A stretch of DNA of 5,795 nt from an uncultured Collinsella sp. GTDB taxonomy: Bacteria; Actinomycetota; Coriobacteriia; Coriobacteriales; Coriobacteriaceae. A program made the translations under genes and the position numbers. Of the stretch, positions 1 to 5,795 are shown piece by piece; positions within the stretch are counted from its first letter, which is position 1, and the number at the start of each line of letters is the position of its first letter. A model generated the notes under the pieces. It was not told the origin of the DNA and did not search any database. It saw only the letters and a program-made list of their open reading frames with translations. The stretch is from contig USHT01000081.1 of NCBI GenBank assembly GCA_900554455.1, positions 1 through 5,795 of the forward strand, written 5' to 3'.

Positions 1-993
1 GGCACCGGCTTCCAGCCCGAGCTGTCCCTCGAGCCCGTCGCCAAGAAGCTCGCCGAGCTCTCTGGTCTCGACGTTGCCTTTGTCGCCGACACTTACGGCG
101 AGAAGGCTGCCGAGGCTGTCGCTGCCGTCGAGCCGGGCAAGGTTCTCGTTCTCGAGAACGTCCGCTTCGATAAGCGTGAGAAGAAGAACGATCCCGAGAT
201 CGCCAAGAAGCTCGCTTCCTATGGTGACGTCTTCGTTCTCGATGCCTTCGGCACCGCTCACCGCGCCCAGGGTTCCGTCGTGGGCCCCGCCGCTTACCTG
301 CCTGCCGTCGCTGGCTTCCTGCTCGAGAAGGAGGTCGACACGCTGACCGGCATCTTTGCCGAGCCCGAGCGCCCCTTCGTCGCTATCGTCGGCGGTTCCA
401 AGGTTTCCTCCAAGATCGGCGTTCTCGATCACCTCATCGACTCCGCTGACACCCTGATTATCGGTGGCGGCATGGCCTACACCTTCTTCCTGGCTCAGGG
501 CCTGTCCGTTGGTCAGTCCCTCAAGGAAGAGGACTGGGTCGAGCGCGCCGGCGAGATGCTCAAGAAGGCCGAGGAGAAGGGCGTCAAGATTCTGCTCCCC
601 ATCGACAACCGCGTTGCCGATCACTTTGGCGAGGACGCTGTCCCCGAGGTTGTCGCTTCCGACGCTATCCCCGACGACCGTGAGGGCATGGATATCGGCC
701 CCAAGACCGAGGAGCTCTACGCCGAGGCCGTCAAGGGCGCCAAGACCGTGTTCTGGAATGGCCCCATGGGCGTCTTCGAGTTCGACAACTTTGCTCACGG
801 CACCCAGGCTATCGCCGAGGCTGTCGCCGAGGCCGACTGCACCTCGATTATCGGCGGTGGCGACTCCGTCGCAGCTGTCAACAAGTTCAACCTGGCCGAC
901 AAGATGAGCTGGATCTCCACCGGTGGTGGCGCTTCCATGGAGCTCGTCGAGGGTAAGGCCCTGCCCGGAGTGGAGGCGCTTCTCGATGCCTAA
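1..993 (+). CDS. pgk: Phosphoglycerate kinase, 3' part (5' end outside window)
   Basis: Cytoplasmic glycolytic enzyme that transfers the phosphate of 1,3-bisphosphoglycerate to ADP, giving 3-phosphoglycerate and ATP. The frame is open from base 1 to TAA at 991-993, giving 330 visible residues. The family is usually about 390-400 residues, so roughly the first 65-70 are missing, including the start codon. The window opens just after the usual HLGRP substrate loop. Visible family motifs, numbered from base 1, are LENVRF, DAFGTAHR (3-phosphoglycerate side), GGSKVSSK near 131-138, LIIGGGMAYTF, the WNGPMGVFEF block, and the nucleotide/phosphate loop GGGDS at 285-289, then STGGGASMELVEGK near the C-terminus. 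No break is seen. The last 8 bases overlap the start of tpiA, so the two are probably co-transcribed and translationally coupled. An internal ATG at 280 is in frame but is not the start, because conserved sequence lies upstream of it. Identity is very secure. Confidence 0.97.
   Translation, partial: GTGFQPELSLEPVAKKLAELSGLDVAFVADTYGEKAAEAVAAVEPGKVLVLENVRFDKREKKNDPEIAKKLASYGDVFVLDAFGTAHRAQGSVVGPAAYLPAVAGFLLEKEVDTLTGIFAEPERPFVAIVGGSKVSSKIGVLDHLIDSADTLIIGGGMAYTFFLAQGLSVGQSLKEEDWVERAGEMLKKAEEKGVKILLPIDNRVADHFGEDAVPEVVASDAIPDDREGMDIGPKTEELYAEAVKGAKTVFWNGPMGVFEFDNFAHGTQAIAEAVAEADCTSIIGGGDSVAAVNKFNLADKMSWISTGGGASMELVEGKALPGVEALLDA
967..976 (+). promoter_or_regulatory. Ribosome binding site for tpiA, inside pgk
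   Basis: A purine-rich stretch with GGAGG at 972-976 lies 9 bases before the ATG at 986. It sits within the last codons of pgk. It supports 986 as the tpiA start and translation coupled to pgk. It also argues that the N-terminal reading frame of tpiA is the genuinely initiated one, which makes the later frame break more striking. Confidence 0.6.
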
Positions 994-1785
994 TCGCACC
1001 CTTCTTATCGCTGGTAACTGGAAGATGAACAAGACGCCGAGCGAGGCAAAGGCACTGATCGAAGAGATGAAGCCGAGGCTGCCAAGCTCGCCGACGAGCT
1101 GGCCCAGGCTCTGCCCGAGGTTCCGGCTGGCGTCGAGGTGCTCGTCTGCCCTCCGACCATCGACATCACCACGGTTCATGCCCGCATTCAGGCTGCCCCC
1201 ATCGCCCTCGGTGCACAGAACGTGTACTGGGAGGCCAAGGGTGCCTTCACCGGTGAGTCCTCTTGCGACATGCTCAAGTCCGCTGGCTGCACCTACTGCA
1301 TCATCGGTCACTCCGAGCGTCGCGACTACTTCCACGAGACTGACGAGGACCAGAACAAAAAGGTCAAGGCTCTCGTTGCCGCCGGTCTTGTTCCCGTCTT
1401 CTGCTGCGGCGAGTCCCTCGAGGTCCGCGAGGCTGGCACCTATGTCGAGCACGTTGTGAACCAGGTCAAGGCAGGCCTTGCTGGCCTTGAGATCACCTGC
1501 CCCAAGCAGGTCGTCGTCGCCTACGAGCCCATCTGGGCCATCGGCACCGGCAAGACCGCTACCGCCGAGGACGCTCAGGAGGTCTGCGGTGCTATTCGTG
1601 AGACCCTCAAGGAGATGTTCGGCGAGGAGCTCGCCAACGGCATCCGCGTCCTGTACGGCGGTTCCGCCAAGCCCGGCAACATTGCCGAGCTCGTCGCCAA
1701 GCCCGACGTTGACGGCGCCCTCGTGGGCGGCGCTTCGCTCAAGGCTGCCGACTTCGCCTCTATGGTCGTCAAGGCAGGCGAGTAG
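986..1785 (+). pseudogene. tpiA: Triosephosphate isomerase, interrupted by one frameshift near 1070
   Basis: Cytoplasmic TIM-barrel enzyme that interconverts dihydroxyacetone phosphate and glyceraldehyde 3-phosphate. ATG at 986 follows a good ribosome binding site and opens a frame encoding the N-terminal motif GNWKMNK with catalytic N11 and K13. That frame keeps similarity only to about 1069-1072. The remainder, from GCC at 1072 to TAG at 1783-1785, is in the -1 frame. It carries CPPTID, GAFTGE, the catalytic His in IIGHSERR (about residue 109 when joined), the catalytic Glu in AYEPIWAIGTGKTA (about 181), LYGGSAKPGN and the ALVGGASL phosphate loop. Restoring one base gives about 266 residues, somewhat over the usual 250; the excess is in helix 1. 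No canonical slippery heptamer is visible. As written, translation from 986 would run into an unrelated frame, and the downstream piece lacks N11 and K13. A sequencing or assembly error, or a recent mutation, are both possible. The gene identity is certain; the functional state is not. Confidence 0.9.
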
Positions 1786-1790
1786 GACAT

Positions 1791-3344
1791 ATGGCACAGC
1801 GTCATCTTCCTGCACTCCTGATCATCATGGATGGTTGCGGCCTTGCTCCGGCCGATGGCGAGAACGCCGTCGCCGCTGCCAAGACGCCCTTCCTTGATAG
1901 CCTGTACGAGAAGTATCCCCACACCACGCTTGGCGCTTCGGGCGAGGACGTGGGTCTTCCCGATGGCCAGATGGGTAACTCCGAGGTGGGTCACCTCAAC
2001 ATCGGTGCCGGACGCATCGTGTTCCAGGAGCTTTCGCGCATCAACAACGCCATCAAGAACGGCTCCATCGCCAAGAACGAGGTTTTTGTCAAGGCTATGG
2101 ACGACGTCAAGGCTGACGGCAAGACCCTCCACCTCATGGGCCTTATGAGCCCTGGCGGTGTCCATTCTCATATGAACCACGTTGAGGCTCTGGTCAAGAT
2201 GGCTGCCCAGCATGGCGTTAAGACCGTTCGTGTACACGCCTTTATGGACGGCCGCGACGTTGACCCGCAGTCCGGTGCCGGTTACATGAGTGAGTTCTGC
2301 GCCTTCCTGGCTAAGATCTCCGAGGAGACCGGTTGCGACGCACGCGTTGCCACCGTCTCGGGCCGTTATTGGGCCATGGACCGCGATAATCGTTGGGAGC
2401 GCATCCAGCGCGCCTACGACGTCATGGTCAACGCGTCCGATGCCGATACCGACCCCGTTGCCGGTATCAAGGCCTACTACGAGAAGGATCCGCGCGGCGA
2501 CGAGTTCGTCGAGCCCTTCGCTGCCCACAATGAGGGCATCCACGAGGGCGACGCGGCCATCTTCTTCAACTTCCGTCCCGACCGCGCTCGTCAGATGACC
2601 CGCGTGTTCACGGACAAGGAGTTCGACGGCTTTGAGCGCGAGCAGATCAAGCTTTCTCACTTTGTGACGATGACCGAGTACGATCCGACGTTTGACGTCG
2701 AGGTCGCCTTCCCCAAGACGTTCCCCGAGAACGTCCTGGCCGACGTTATCGCCGCCAATGGCCTGAAGCAGCTGCACACCGCCGAGACCGAGAAGTACGC
2801 CCACGTGACGTTCTTCCTCAACGGCGGCATCGAGGAGCCCAAGGAGGGCGAGGAGCGCGTGCTCGTCGCTTCCCCCAAGGTCGCTACCTACGATCTGCAG
2901 CCCGAGATGAGCGCTCCCGAGGTGACCGAGAAGCTTGTCGCCGCCATCAACGAGGATCGCGCTGATTTCTACATCGTGAACTTCGCGAACTGCGACATGG
3001 TTGGTCACACCGGTGTCTTCGACGCCGCCGTTAAGGCCGTCGAGGCTGTTGACGATGCCCTGTCCAAGGTTGTCCCGGCGATTCTCGCCAAGGGCGGCTT
3101 TGCGCTGATTACCGCCGACCACGGCAACGCCGATCACATGTTTGACGTTGCTTCCGACGGTTCCAAGCATCCGTTTACGGCTCACACCACCAACCGCGTG
3201 CCGTTCATCATCGTTGATGAGAAGGCCAAGCTCACCGGTATCGAGGACGGCCGTCTTTCCGACATCGCTCCGACCATGCTCACCATGGCTGGTATTGAGC
3301 CTTCCGCCGAGATGACGGGTCGCGTGCTCGCCACCGAGGCCTAA
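1791..3344 (+). CDS. gpmI: 2,3-bisphosphoglycerate-independent phosphoglycerate mutase
   Basis: Cytoplasmic glycolytic mutase converting 3-phosphoglycerate to 2-phosphoglycerate through a phosphoserine intermediate, needing two metal ions (usually Mn2+). It has 517 residues, normal for this alkaline-phosphatase-superfamily enzyme. Visible metal and catalytic elements are D14 in LIIMDG, the nucleophile S64 in GQMGNSEVGH, H125 in GGVHSH, D156 in DGRDV, the FNFRPDRARQ arginines, D402 and H406 in CDMVGHTG, D443 and H444 in TADHGNADH, and the late His near 465 in HPFTAHTTNR. All expected ligands appear present. The ATG at 1791 starts just before the first core strand and is 5 bases after the tpiA stop. 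The Shine-Dalgarno match (GGCGAG at 1777-1782) is weak, so coupling to tpiA translation is likely. It is the last gene of the glycolytic unit and is followed by a terminator. A dPGM-type mutase (GpmA) is ruled out by these motifs. Confidence 0.97.
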   Translation: MAQRHLPALLIIMDGCGLAPADGENAVAAAKTPFLDSLYEKYPHTTLGASGEDVGLPDGQMGNSEVGHLNIGAGRIVFQELSRINNAIKNGSIAKNEVFVKAMDDVKADGKTLHLMGLMSPGGVHSHMNHVEALVKMAAQHGVKTVRVHAFMDGRDVDPQSGAGYMSEFCAFLAKISEETGCDARVATVSGRYWAMDRDNRWERIQRAYDVMVNASDADTDPVAGIKAYYEKDPRGDEFVEPFAAHNEGIHEGDAAIFFNFRPDRARQMTRVFTDKEFDGFEREQIKLSHFVTMTEYDPTFDVEVAFPKTFPENVLADVIAANGLKQLHTAETEKYAHVTFFLNGGIEEPKEGEERVLVASPKVATYDLQPEMSAPEVTEKLVAAINEDRADFYIVNFANCDMVGHTGVFDAAVKAVEAVDDALSKVVPAILAKGGFALITADHGNADHMFDVASDGSKHPFTAHTTNRVPFIIVDEKAKLTGIEDGRLSDIAPTMLTMAGIEPSAEMTGRVLATEA

Positions 3345-3345
3345 G

Positions 3346-3366
3346 AGAAAACTCCAAGCGTTTTCT
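3346..3366 (+). repeat. Small AT-rich inverted repeat just after gpmI
   Basis: AGAAAAC at 3346-3352 and GTTTTCT at 3360-3366 are perfect reverse complements around a 7-base loop. It begins one base after the gpmI stop codon and is only 5 bases before the stronger GC-rich terminator hairpin. It may be a second folding element of the 3' end, or chance. The pairing is seen directly; the function is inferred. Confidence 0.4.
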
Positions 3367-3370
3367 TGCA

Positions 3371-3402
3371 GGGGGTTGCCCATATTTGGGCAACCCCTTT
3401 TT
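3371..3402 (+). terminator. Rho-independent terminator of the pgk-tpiA-gpmI unit
   Basis: GGGGTTGCCC (3372-3381) and GGGCAACCCC (3388-3397) form a perfect 10-base-pair stem with a 6-base loop ATATTT, followed immediately by five T at 3398-3402. This is a textbook intrinsic terminator for the + strand. It separates the glycolytic genes from secG. Confidence 0.92.
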
Positions 3403-3461
3403 GGTATTTCTGCCATTTCTACCCCGTCCCCGAGTGGCAGGTAGGGGAGAGCGGGGGATTG

Positions 3462-3470
3462 TGGTACAGT
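3462..3470 (+). promoter_or_regulatory. Probable extended -10 promoter of secG
   Basis: TGG followed by TACAGT (3465-3470) fits an extended -10 element (TGn plus a TATAAT-like hexamer). I see no good -35 hexamer 17 bases upstream. Transcription would begin near 3476-3478 and give a leader of about 30 bases before the ATG at 3507. A promoter is expected here because a strong terminator lies just upstream. The exact element is a guess from sequence. Confidence 0.45.
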
Positions 3471-3493
3471 ACTGGAGTTTGAATTGTTCTATT

Positions 3494-3499
3494 AAGGAG
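3494..3499 (+). promoter_or_regulatory. Ribosome binding site of secG
   Basis: AAGGAG at 3494-3499 lies 7 bases before the ATG at 3507. It fixes that ATG as the start and gives an 84-residue product with the membrane segment beginning right at the N-terminus, as expected for SecG. Confidence 0.8.
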
Positions 3500-3506
3500 C
3501 TTATCT

Positions 3507-3761
3507 ATGGGTCCGTTCCAGATTCTTCTGTTTGTCGTTTGGGCTGTTTCTGCCGTGGCGCTGACGATTCTCGTCCTGATGCATTCCGGTAAGGGTACCG
3601 GCGTTTCGGATATGATCGCTAGCTCGCTGTATAACTCCAGCTCTGCCACAGGCGTTATGGAGCAGAACCTCGACCGCCTGACCGTCATCATGGCTGTCGT
3701 GTTTGCCGTGTGCGTCGTGCTGTGCATGTTCTTCTTCCCGCAGGGCATCGTGGGCTACTAA
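3507..3761 (+). CDS. secG: Preprotein translocase subunit SecG
   Basis: Small inner-membrane subunit of the SecYEG channel. It assists SecA-driven export of unfolded proteins and is stimulatory rather than essential in bacteria where it has been tested. The 84 residues are a normal SecG length. Two hydrophobic segments are visible, roughly residues 4-25 and 58-77, joined by a loop carrying the conserved-looking LMHSGKGTGVSDM stretch (24-36) and a Ser-rich part (SLYNSSSATG) before the second helix. The C-terminus is very short (FFPQGIVGY). The gene has its own ribosome binding site, a likely promoter just upstream and a terminator just downstream, so it appears to be transcribed alone. Placement next to glycolytic genes is common for secG in Gram-positive bacteria. 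Two cysteines (69 and 73) lie in the second membrane helix. Identity is confident from length, topology and the GKG loop. Confidence 0.93.
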   Translation: MGPFQILLFVVWAVSAVALTILVLMHSGKGTGVSDMIASSLYNSSSATGVMEQNLDRLTVIMAVVFAVCVVLCMFFFPQGIVGY

Positions 3762-3784
3762 TCACGAGCCGCATAAGTACTTGT

Positions 3785-3815
3785 AAAGGGTTCCGCAAGT
3801 GTGGGACCCTTTTTT
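3785..3815 (+). terminator. Rho-independent terminator of secG
   Basis: AAAGGGTTCC (3785-3794) pairs with GGGACCCTTT (3803-3812) with one T-G wobble. Two more inner pairs (GC with GT, one wobble) leave an AAGT tetraloop at 3797-3800. The T run is at 3810-3815, followed by GTTT. It lies 23 bases past the secG stop and ends that transcript. Confidence 0.87.
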
Positions 3816-4045
3816 GTTTACATATTCGTAACAGAGTCAAAAATATCACCACATACTGCGTCCAACTAAAGAAATTCTCGACCGTTAACCGGAATTAGCC
3901 CCAAATCGTGCATAAAATGCGCTACTGTATTGCAAAACGTTGGTCCGTTGTGCGTAACCAGCCATAGCAGCGGGCGGCGTTTTGATGGTTCGGATCGGAT
4001 TGTCTCGACATATGTCCGACTGAACATTTCTTTGTCCTATCTCAT
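3816..4045 (+). other. Noncoding upstream region of the binding-protein gene
   Basis: No convincing gene is seen in this stretch, which is relatively AT-rich in its first half. It should contain the promoter of the downstream gene, since the secG terminator lies just before it. Possible -10 elements are TAAAAT at 3913-3918 and TACTGT at 3923-3928, but neither has a clear -35 at normal spacing. If one of them is used, the 5' leader would be about 120-140 bases, long enough for a regulatory structure. A perfect palindrome lies at 4007-4016. I recognise no known riboswitch or T-box pattern. Confidence 0.4.
4002..4020. repeat. Palindrome, candidate operator upstream of the binding-protein gene
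   Basis: GACATATGTC at 4007-4016 is a perfect 10-base palindrome. Outer arms GTC (4002-4004) and GAC (4018-4020) are also complementary, but with unequal spacers of two bases and one base. It lies about 40 bases before the start codon. A dimeric regulator site or a small leader hairpin are both possible; no specific regulator can be named. Confidence 0.35.
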
Positions 4046-4052
4046 AAGGAGG
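4046..4052 (+). promoter_or_regulatory. Ribosome binding site of the substrate-binding protein
   Basis: AAGGAGG at 4046-4052 is a near-ideal Shine-Dalgarno sequence 5 bases before the ATG at 4058. It decides the start in favour of 4058 over an in-frame ATG at 4088 (Met11), which would still give a complete twin-arginine-like lipoprotein leader but has no comparable site upstream. Confidence 0.85.
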
Positions 4053-4057
4053 ATGGC

Positions 4058-5734
4058 ATGGCTGATTCTATGTTCCACCAGCCCGTTATGGGTCGTCGCG
4101 CCTTTGTTGGCGGCACCCTCGCTGCGAGCTCCATGGCTTTTCTTGCCGCATGCGGCAAGAAGGGCGGCGACACTTCCGGTTCTGAGTCCGGTTCGACGCT
4201 GAACTTCTACATCAACAACCCGGTCTGCATCGACCCCTACAATGTCCAGGAGGACCAGGGCACTCAGGTCGAGTACCAGCTCTTTGACGCTCTGACCTCT
4301 TATGACGCCGAGAAGGGCGAGATCGTTCCGCTGGCTTGCGAGTCCTTCGAGGCCAACGACGACGCCACCGAGTTTACCTTCAAGATCAAGAAGGCCAAGT
4401 TCCACAACGGTGACGACGTTACCTCCAAGTCCTTCAAGCTCGGTTGGGAGCGTCTGGTCAACACCAAGTCGGCCATCGCTACCGAGTATGGCCCGTCCGA
4501 GGTCTCCTATCACCTTTCCATGGTCGAGGGCTATGACGATCTGCTTGCCGGTAACGCTACTGAGCTCAGCGGTGTTACCTGCCCCGACGATGAGACCCTC
4601 GTCGTCAAGCTGTCTTCCGCTTACGCCGACTTCCCCTTCGTCGCCTCTCACCCGGCTCTGGCCCCGGTTCCCGAGTGCGCCGAGTCCGATGCCAAGAGCT
4701 TCTATCTTGCGCCGGTCGGTAACGGCCCGTTCATGATGGACGGCAAGTGGGAGGATGGTCAGGAGATCAACCTCAAGAAGTTCGACGATTACTATGGCGA
4801 CAAGGCCAAGATCGATGGCATCCACTTCCAGGTCATCAAGGACATGGAGACCGCTTACAAGGAGTTCCAGGCCGGTAACCTCGATGTTTGCGACGTTCCC
4901 GTTGCTCAGATCGATGCCGCTAAGAAGGATCGCGGCGTGTCCAAGGACGGCTACACCATGGGCGACGGCGAGCGCATGCTGCTCGGCTCCGAGCCTTCCA
5001 CCTACTACCTGACCTGCAACAACACGGCCGAGCCGTTCAACAACGCCGACCTGCGTAGGGGTATCTCCTTGGCCATCAACCGTGAGGCCATCTGCAAGAC
5101 TATCTTCAAGGGTACCCGTACCCCCGCCGACGGCATTGTTCCTCCGGGCATCGATGGCTACAAGGAGGGCGCATGGGAGTTCTGCGCCTACGACGTCGAC
5201 AAGGCTAACGAGTACCTCGACAAGGTTGCTCCCGCTGACGCCAACGGCGATCGTGGCATTAACGTGCAGCTGTCCTACAACCAGGACGGTGGCCACAAGG
5301 AGATCATGGAGTCCATCATCGGTGACCTTGCCAAGGTGGGCGTTAACGCTACTTCCGATACGCCCGAGTGGTCTGCCCTGCTCGAGCAGTATCAGAACTT
5401 CGACTATCAGTTCGGTCGTCTGGGCTGGATTGCCGACTACCCGATCATGGACAACTTCCTGTATCCGCTGTTCCACTCCGACTCCCTCGGTGGCGATAAC
5501 CGTTCCGGTTACAACAACCCCGAGTTCGACGCCAAGGTCGACGAGGCTCGTACTATTGTTGACGACGAGGAGCGCGTCGCTAAGATGCAGGAGGCCGACG
5601 CAATGGTCGCTGCCGACTGCCCGGTCATCCCGTTGATGTTCTACACGCACACCATCGTCGGCTCCGATCGCATCAAGCACCTCTATGTCGATCCGCAGAA
5701 GCATGCCGAGCTGGGTACCGCTGAGCTCGCCTAA
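4058..5734 (+). CDS. Peptide-type ABC transporter substrate-binding lipoprotein (SBP family 5)
   Basis: Extracytoplasmic receptor that would capture oligopeptides or a related solute and hand it to an ABC permease. It has 558 residues, typical for the OppA/DppA class. The leader has GRRAFVGG (12-19), a hydrophobic stretch and the lipobox LAAC with lipidated Cys32, then a Gly/Ser-rich tether (33-46). Family 5 features include the early FDALTSYD segment, FTFKIKKAKFHNGDDVTS, the PVGNGPFMMDGKWEDG block, LRRGISLAINREAI, and late GWIADYPIMDNFLYPLFHS followed by SGYNNPEFDAKVDEAR. The RR pair suggests possible Tat rather than Sec export. Nine cysteines besides Cys32 (57, 94, 175, 207, 278, 320, 346, 376, 521) are unusual for an exported protein of this type. 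No permease or ATPase genes are in the window, so the substrate cannot be assigned; nickel, opine or sugar ligands occur in the same family. The gene has its own upstream region after the secG terminator. The family is confident; the ligand is unknown. Confidence 0.92.
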   Translation: MADSMFHQPVMGRRAFVGGTLAASSMAFLAACGKKGGDTSGSESGSTLNFYINNPVCIDPYNVQEDQGTQVEYQLFDALTSYDAEKGEIVPLACESFEANDDATEFTFKIKKAKFHNGDDVTSKSFKLGWERLVNTKSAIATEYGPSEVSYHLSMVEGYDDLLAGNATELSGVTCPDDETLVVKLSSAYADFPFVASHPALAPVPECAESDAKSFYLAPVGNGPFMMDGKWEDGQEINLKKFDDYYGDKAKIDGIHFQVIKDMETAYKEFQAGNLDVCDVPVAQIDAAKKDRGVSKDGYTMGDGERMLLGSEPSTYYLTCNNTAEPFNNADLRRGISLAINREAICKTIFKGTRTPADGIVPPGIDGYKEGAWEFCAYDVDKANEYLDKVAPADANGDRGINVQLSYNQDGGHKEIMESIIGDLAKVGVNATSDTPEWSALLEQYQNFDYQFGRLGWIADYPIMDNFLYPLFHSDSLGGDNRSGYNNPEFDAKVDEARTIVDDEERVAKMQEADAMVAADCPVIPLMFYTHTIVGSDRIKHLYVDPQKHAELGTAELA

Positions 5735-5795
5735 GAGTTTGCAGCTTCCGTGAGGGTCAAGTAGGTTGATTTCCGATCTCAGCCGAACACATTGA
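5735..5795 (+). other. Downstream noncoding edge of window
   Basis: The last 61 bases after the binding-protein stop show no terminator hairpin and no supported start codon. A TTG at 5766 leads to TGA at 5793-5795 after only nine codons, so it is not a credible gene. Absence of a terminator here is compatible with read-through into linked transporter genes outside the window, but this cannot be seen. Confidence 0.4.

Noticed and set aside
464..907. Arg/Ser/Pro-rich open frames on the + strand inside pgk, and similar ones inside tpiA, gpmI and the binding-protein gene
   Set aside because: Out-of-frame shadows of GC-rich coding sequence, with highly biased composition, no ribosome binding site and no family motif.
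1064..1075. Programmed -1 frameshift as explanation for the split tpiA
   Set aside because: The sequence around the break has no X XXY YYZ slippery heptamer, and P-site Lys tRNA would pair badly after slipping. An indel or sequence error is simpler.
1575..3416. Long (613-codon) open frame on the minus strand across gpmI
   Set aside because: It is codon-registered with gpmI. The gene almost never uses TTA, CTA or TCA codons, so its complement lacks stops. The product is a low-complexity mix without recognisable domains, and the + strand gene is certain.
3710..3898. Open frame of 62 codons from the secG end through its terminator
   Set aside because: It runs through a clear terminator hairpin and starts inside secG in another frame. 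No support as a gene.
3930..4202. Open frame of 90 codons overlapping the intergenic region and the binding-protein start
   Set aside because: It has no convincing ribosome binding site or recognisable motif. Most of its length is either promoter-like DNA or the shifted frame of the signal peptide region.
4037..5704. Long (555-codon) open frame on the minus strand across the binding-protein gene
   Set aside because: Same cause: it is registered with the + strand codons and open because of codon bias. The translation is repetitive in Val/Leu/Gly with no domain motif.
5766..5795. TTG-initiated short frame at the window end
   Set aside because: Only nine codons before TGA, with no clear ribosome binding site.

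Overview
The window looks like a piece of a bacterial chromosome from a GC-rich actinobacterium. My best guess is the class Coriobacteriia (Collinsella or a relative). This rests on the strong preference for C- and G-ending codons, the linked pgk-tpiA-gpmI order, and the GRRAFVGG-type lipoprotein leader on the solute-binding protein. It is an inference from style, not a database match. All real genes are on the + strand.

Region 1 (1-3402) is a lower-glycolysis transcription unit. It holds the 3' part of pgk (cut by the window edge), then tpiA, whose ATG lies inside the end of pgk, then gpmI 5 bases after tpiA. A strong intrinsic terminator closes the unit at 3371-3402. The three enzymes are triosephosphate isomerase (dihydroxyacetone phosphate to glyceraldehyde 3-phosphate), phosphoglycerate kinase (an ATP-yielding step) and cofactor-independent phosphoglycerate mutase (3- to 2-phosphoglycerate). 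The most notable observation is that tpiA is not open in this sequence. Its N-terminal motif (GNWKMNK) and the rest of the enzyme are in different frames, separated by what looks like one missing base near 1070-1072.

Region 2 (3403-3815) is a compact single-gene unit: a probable extended -10 promoter, a good ribosome binding site, secG (84 aa, two membrane segments, subunit of the SecYEG translocon) and its own terminator.

Region 3 (3816-4057) is a noncoding stretch, relatively AT-rich in its first part. It probably holds the promoter and leader of the next gene and contains a 10-base perfect palindrome. Region 4 (4058-5734) encodes a family 5 peptide-type ABC transporter substrate-binding lipoprotein with a twin-arginine-like leader, a lipobox and nine further cysteines. 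The last 61 bases hold no gene I can call; the partner permease genes, if linked, lie outside the window.

I see no mobile element, CRISPR array, tRNA, rRNA or obvious novel system. The region is mostly housekeeping. The points worth a second look are the tpiA frameshift, the long helix 1 of that enzyme, the cysteine-rich exported binding protein, and small sequence motifs upstream of secG and of the binding protein.
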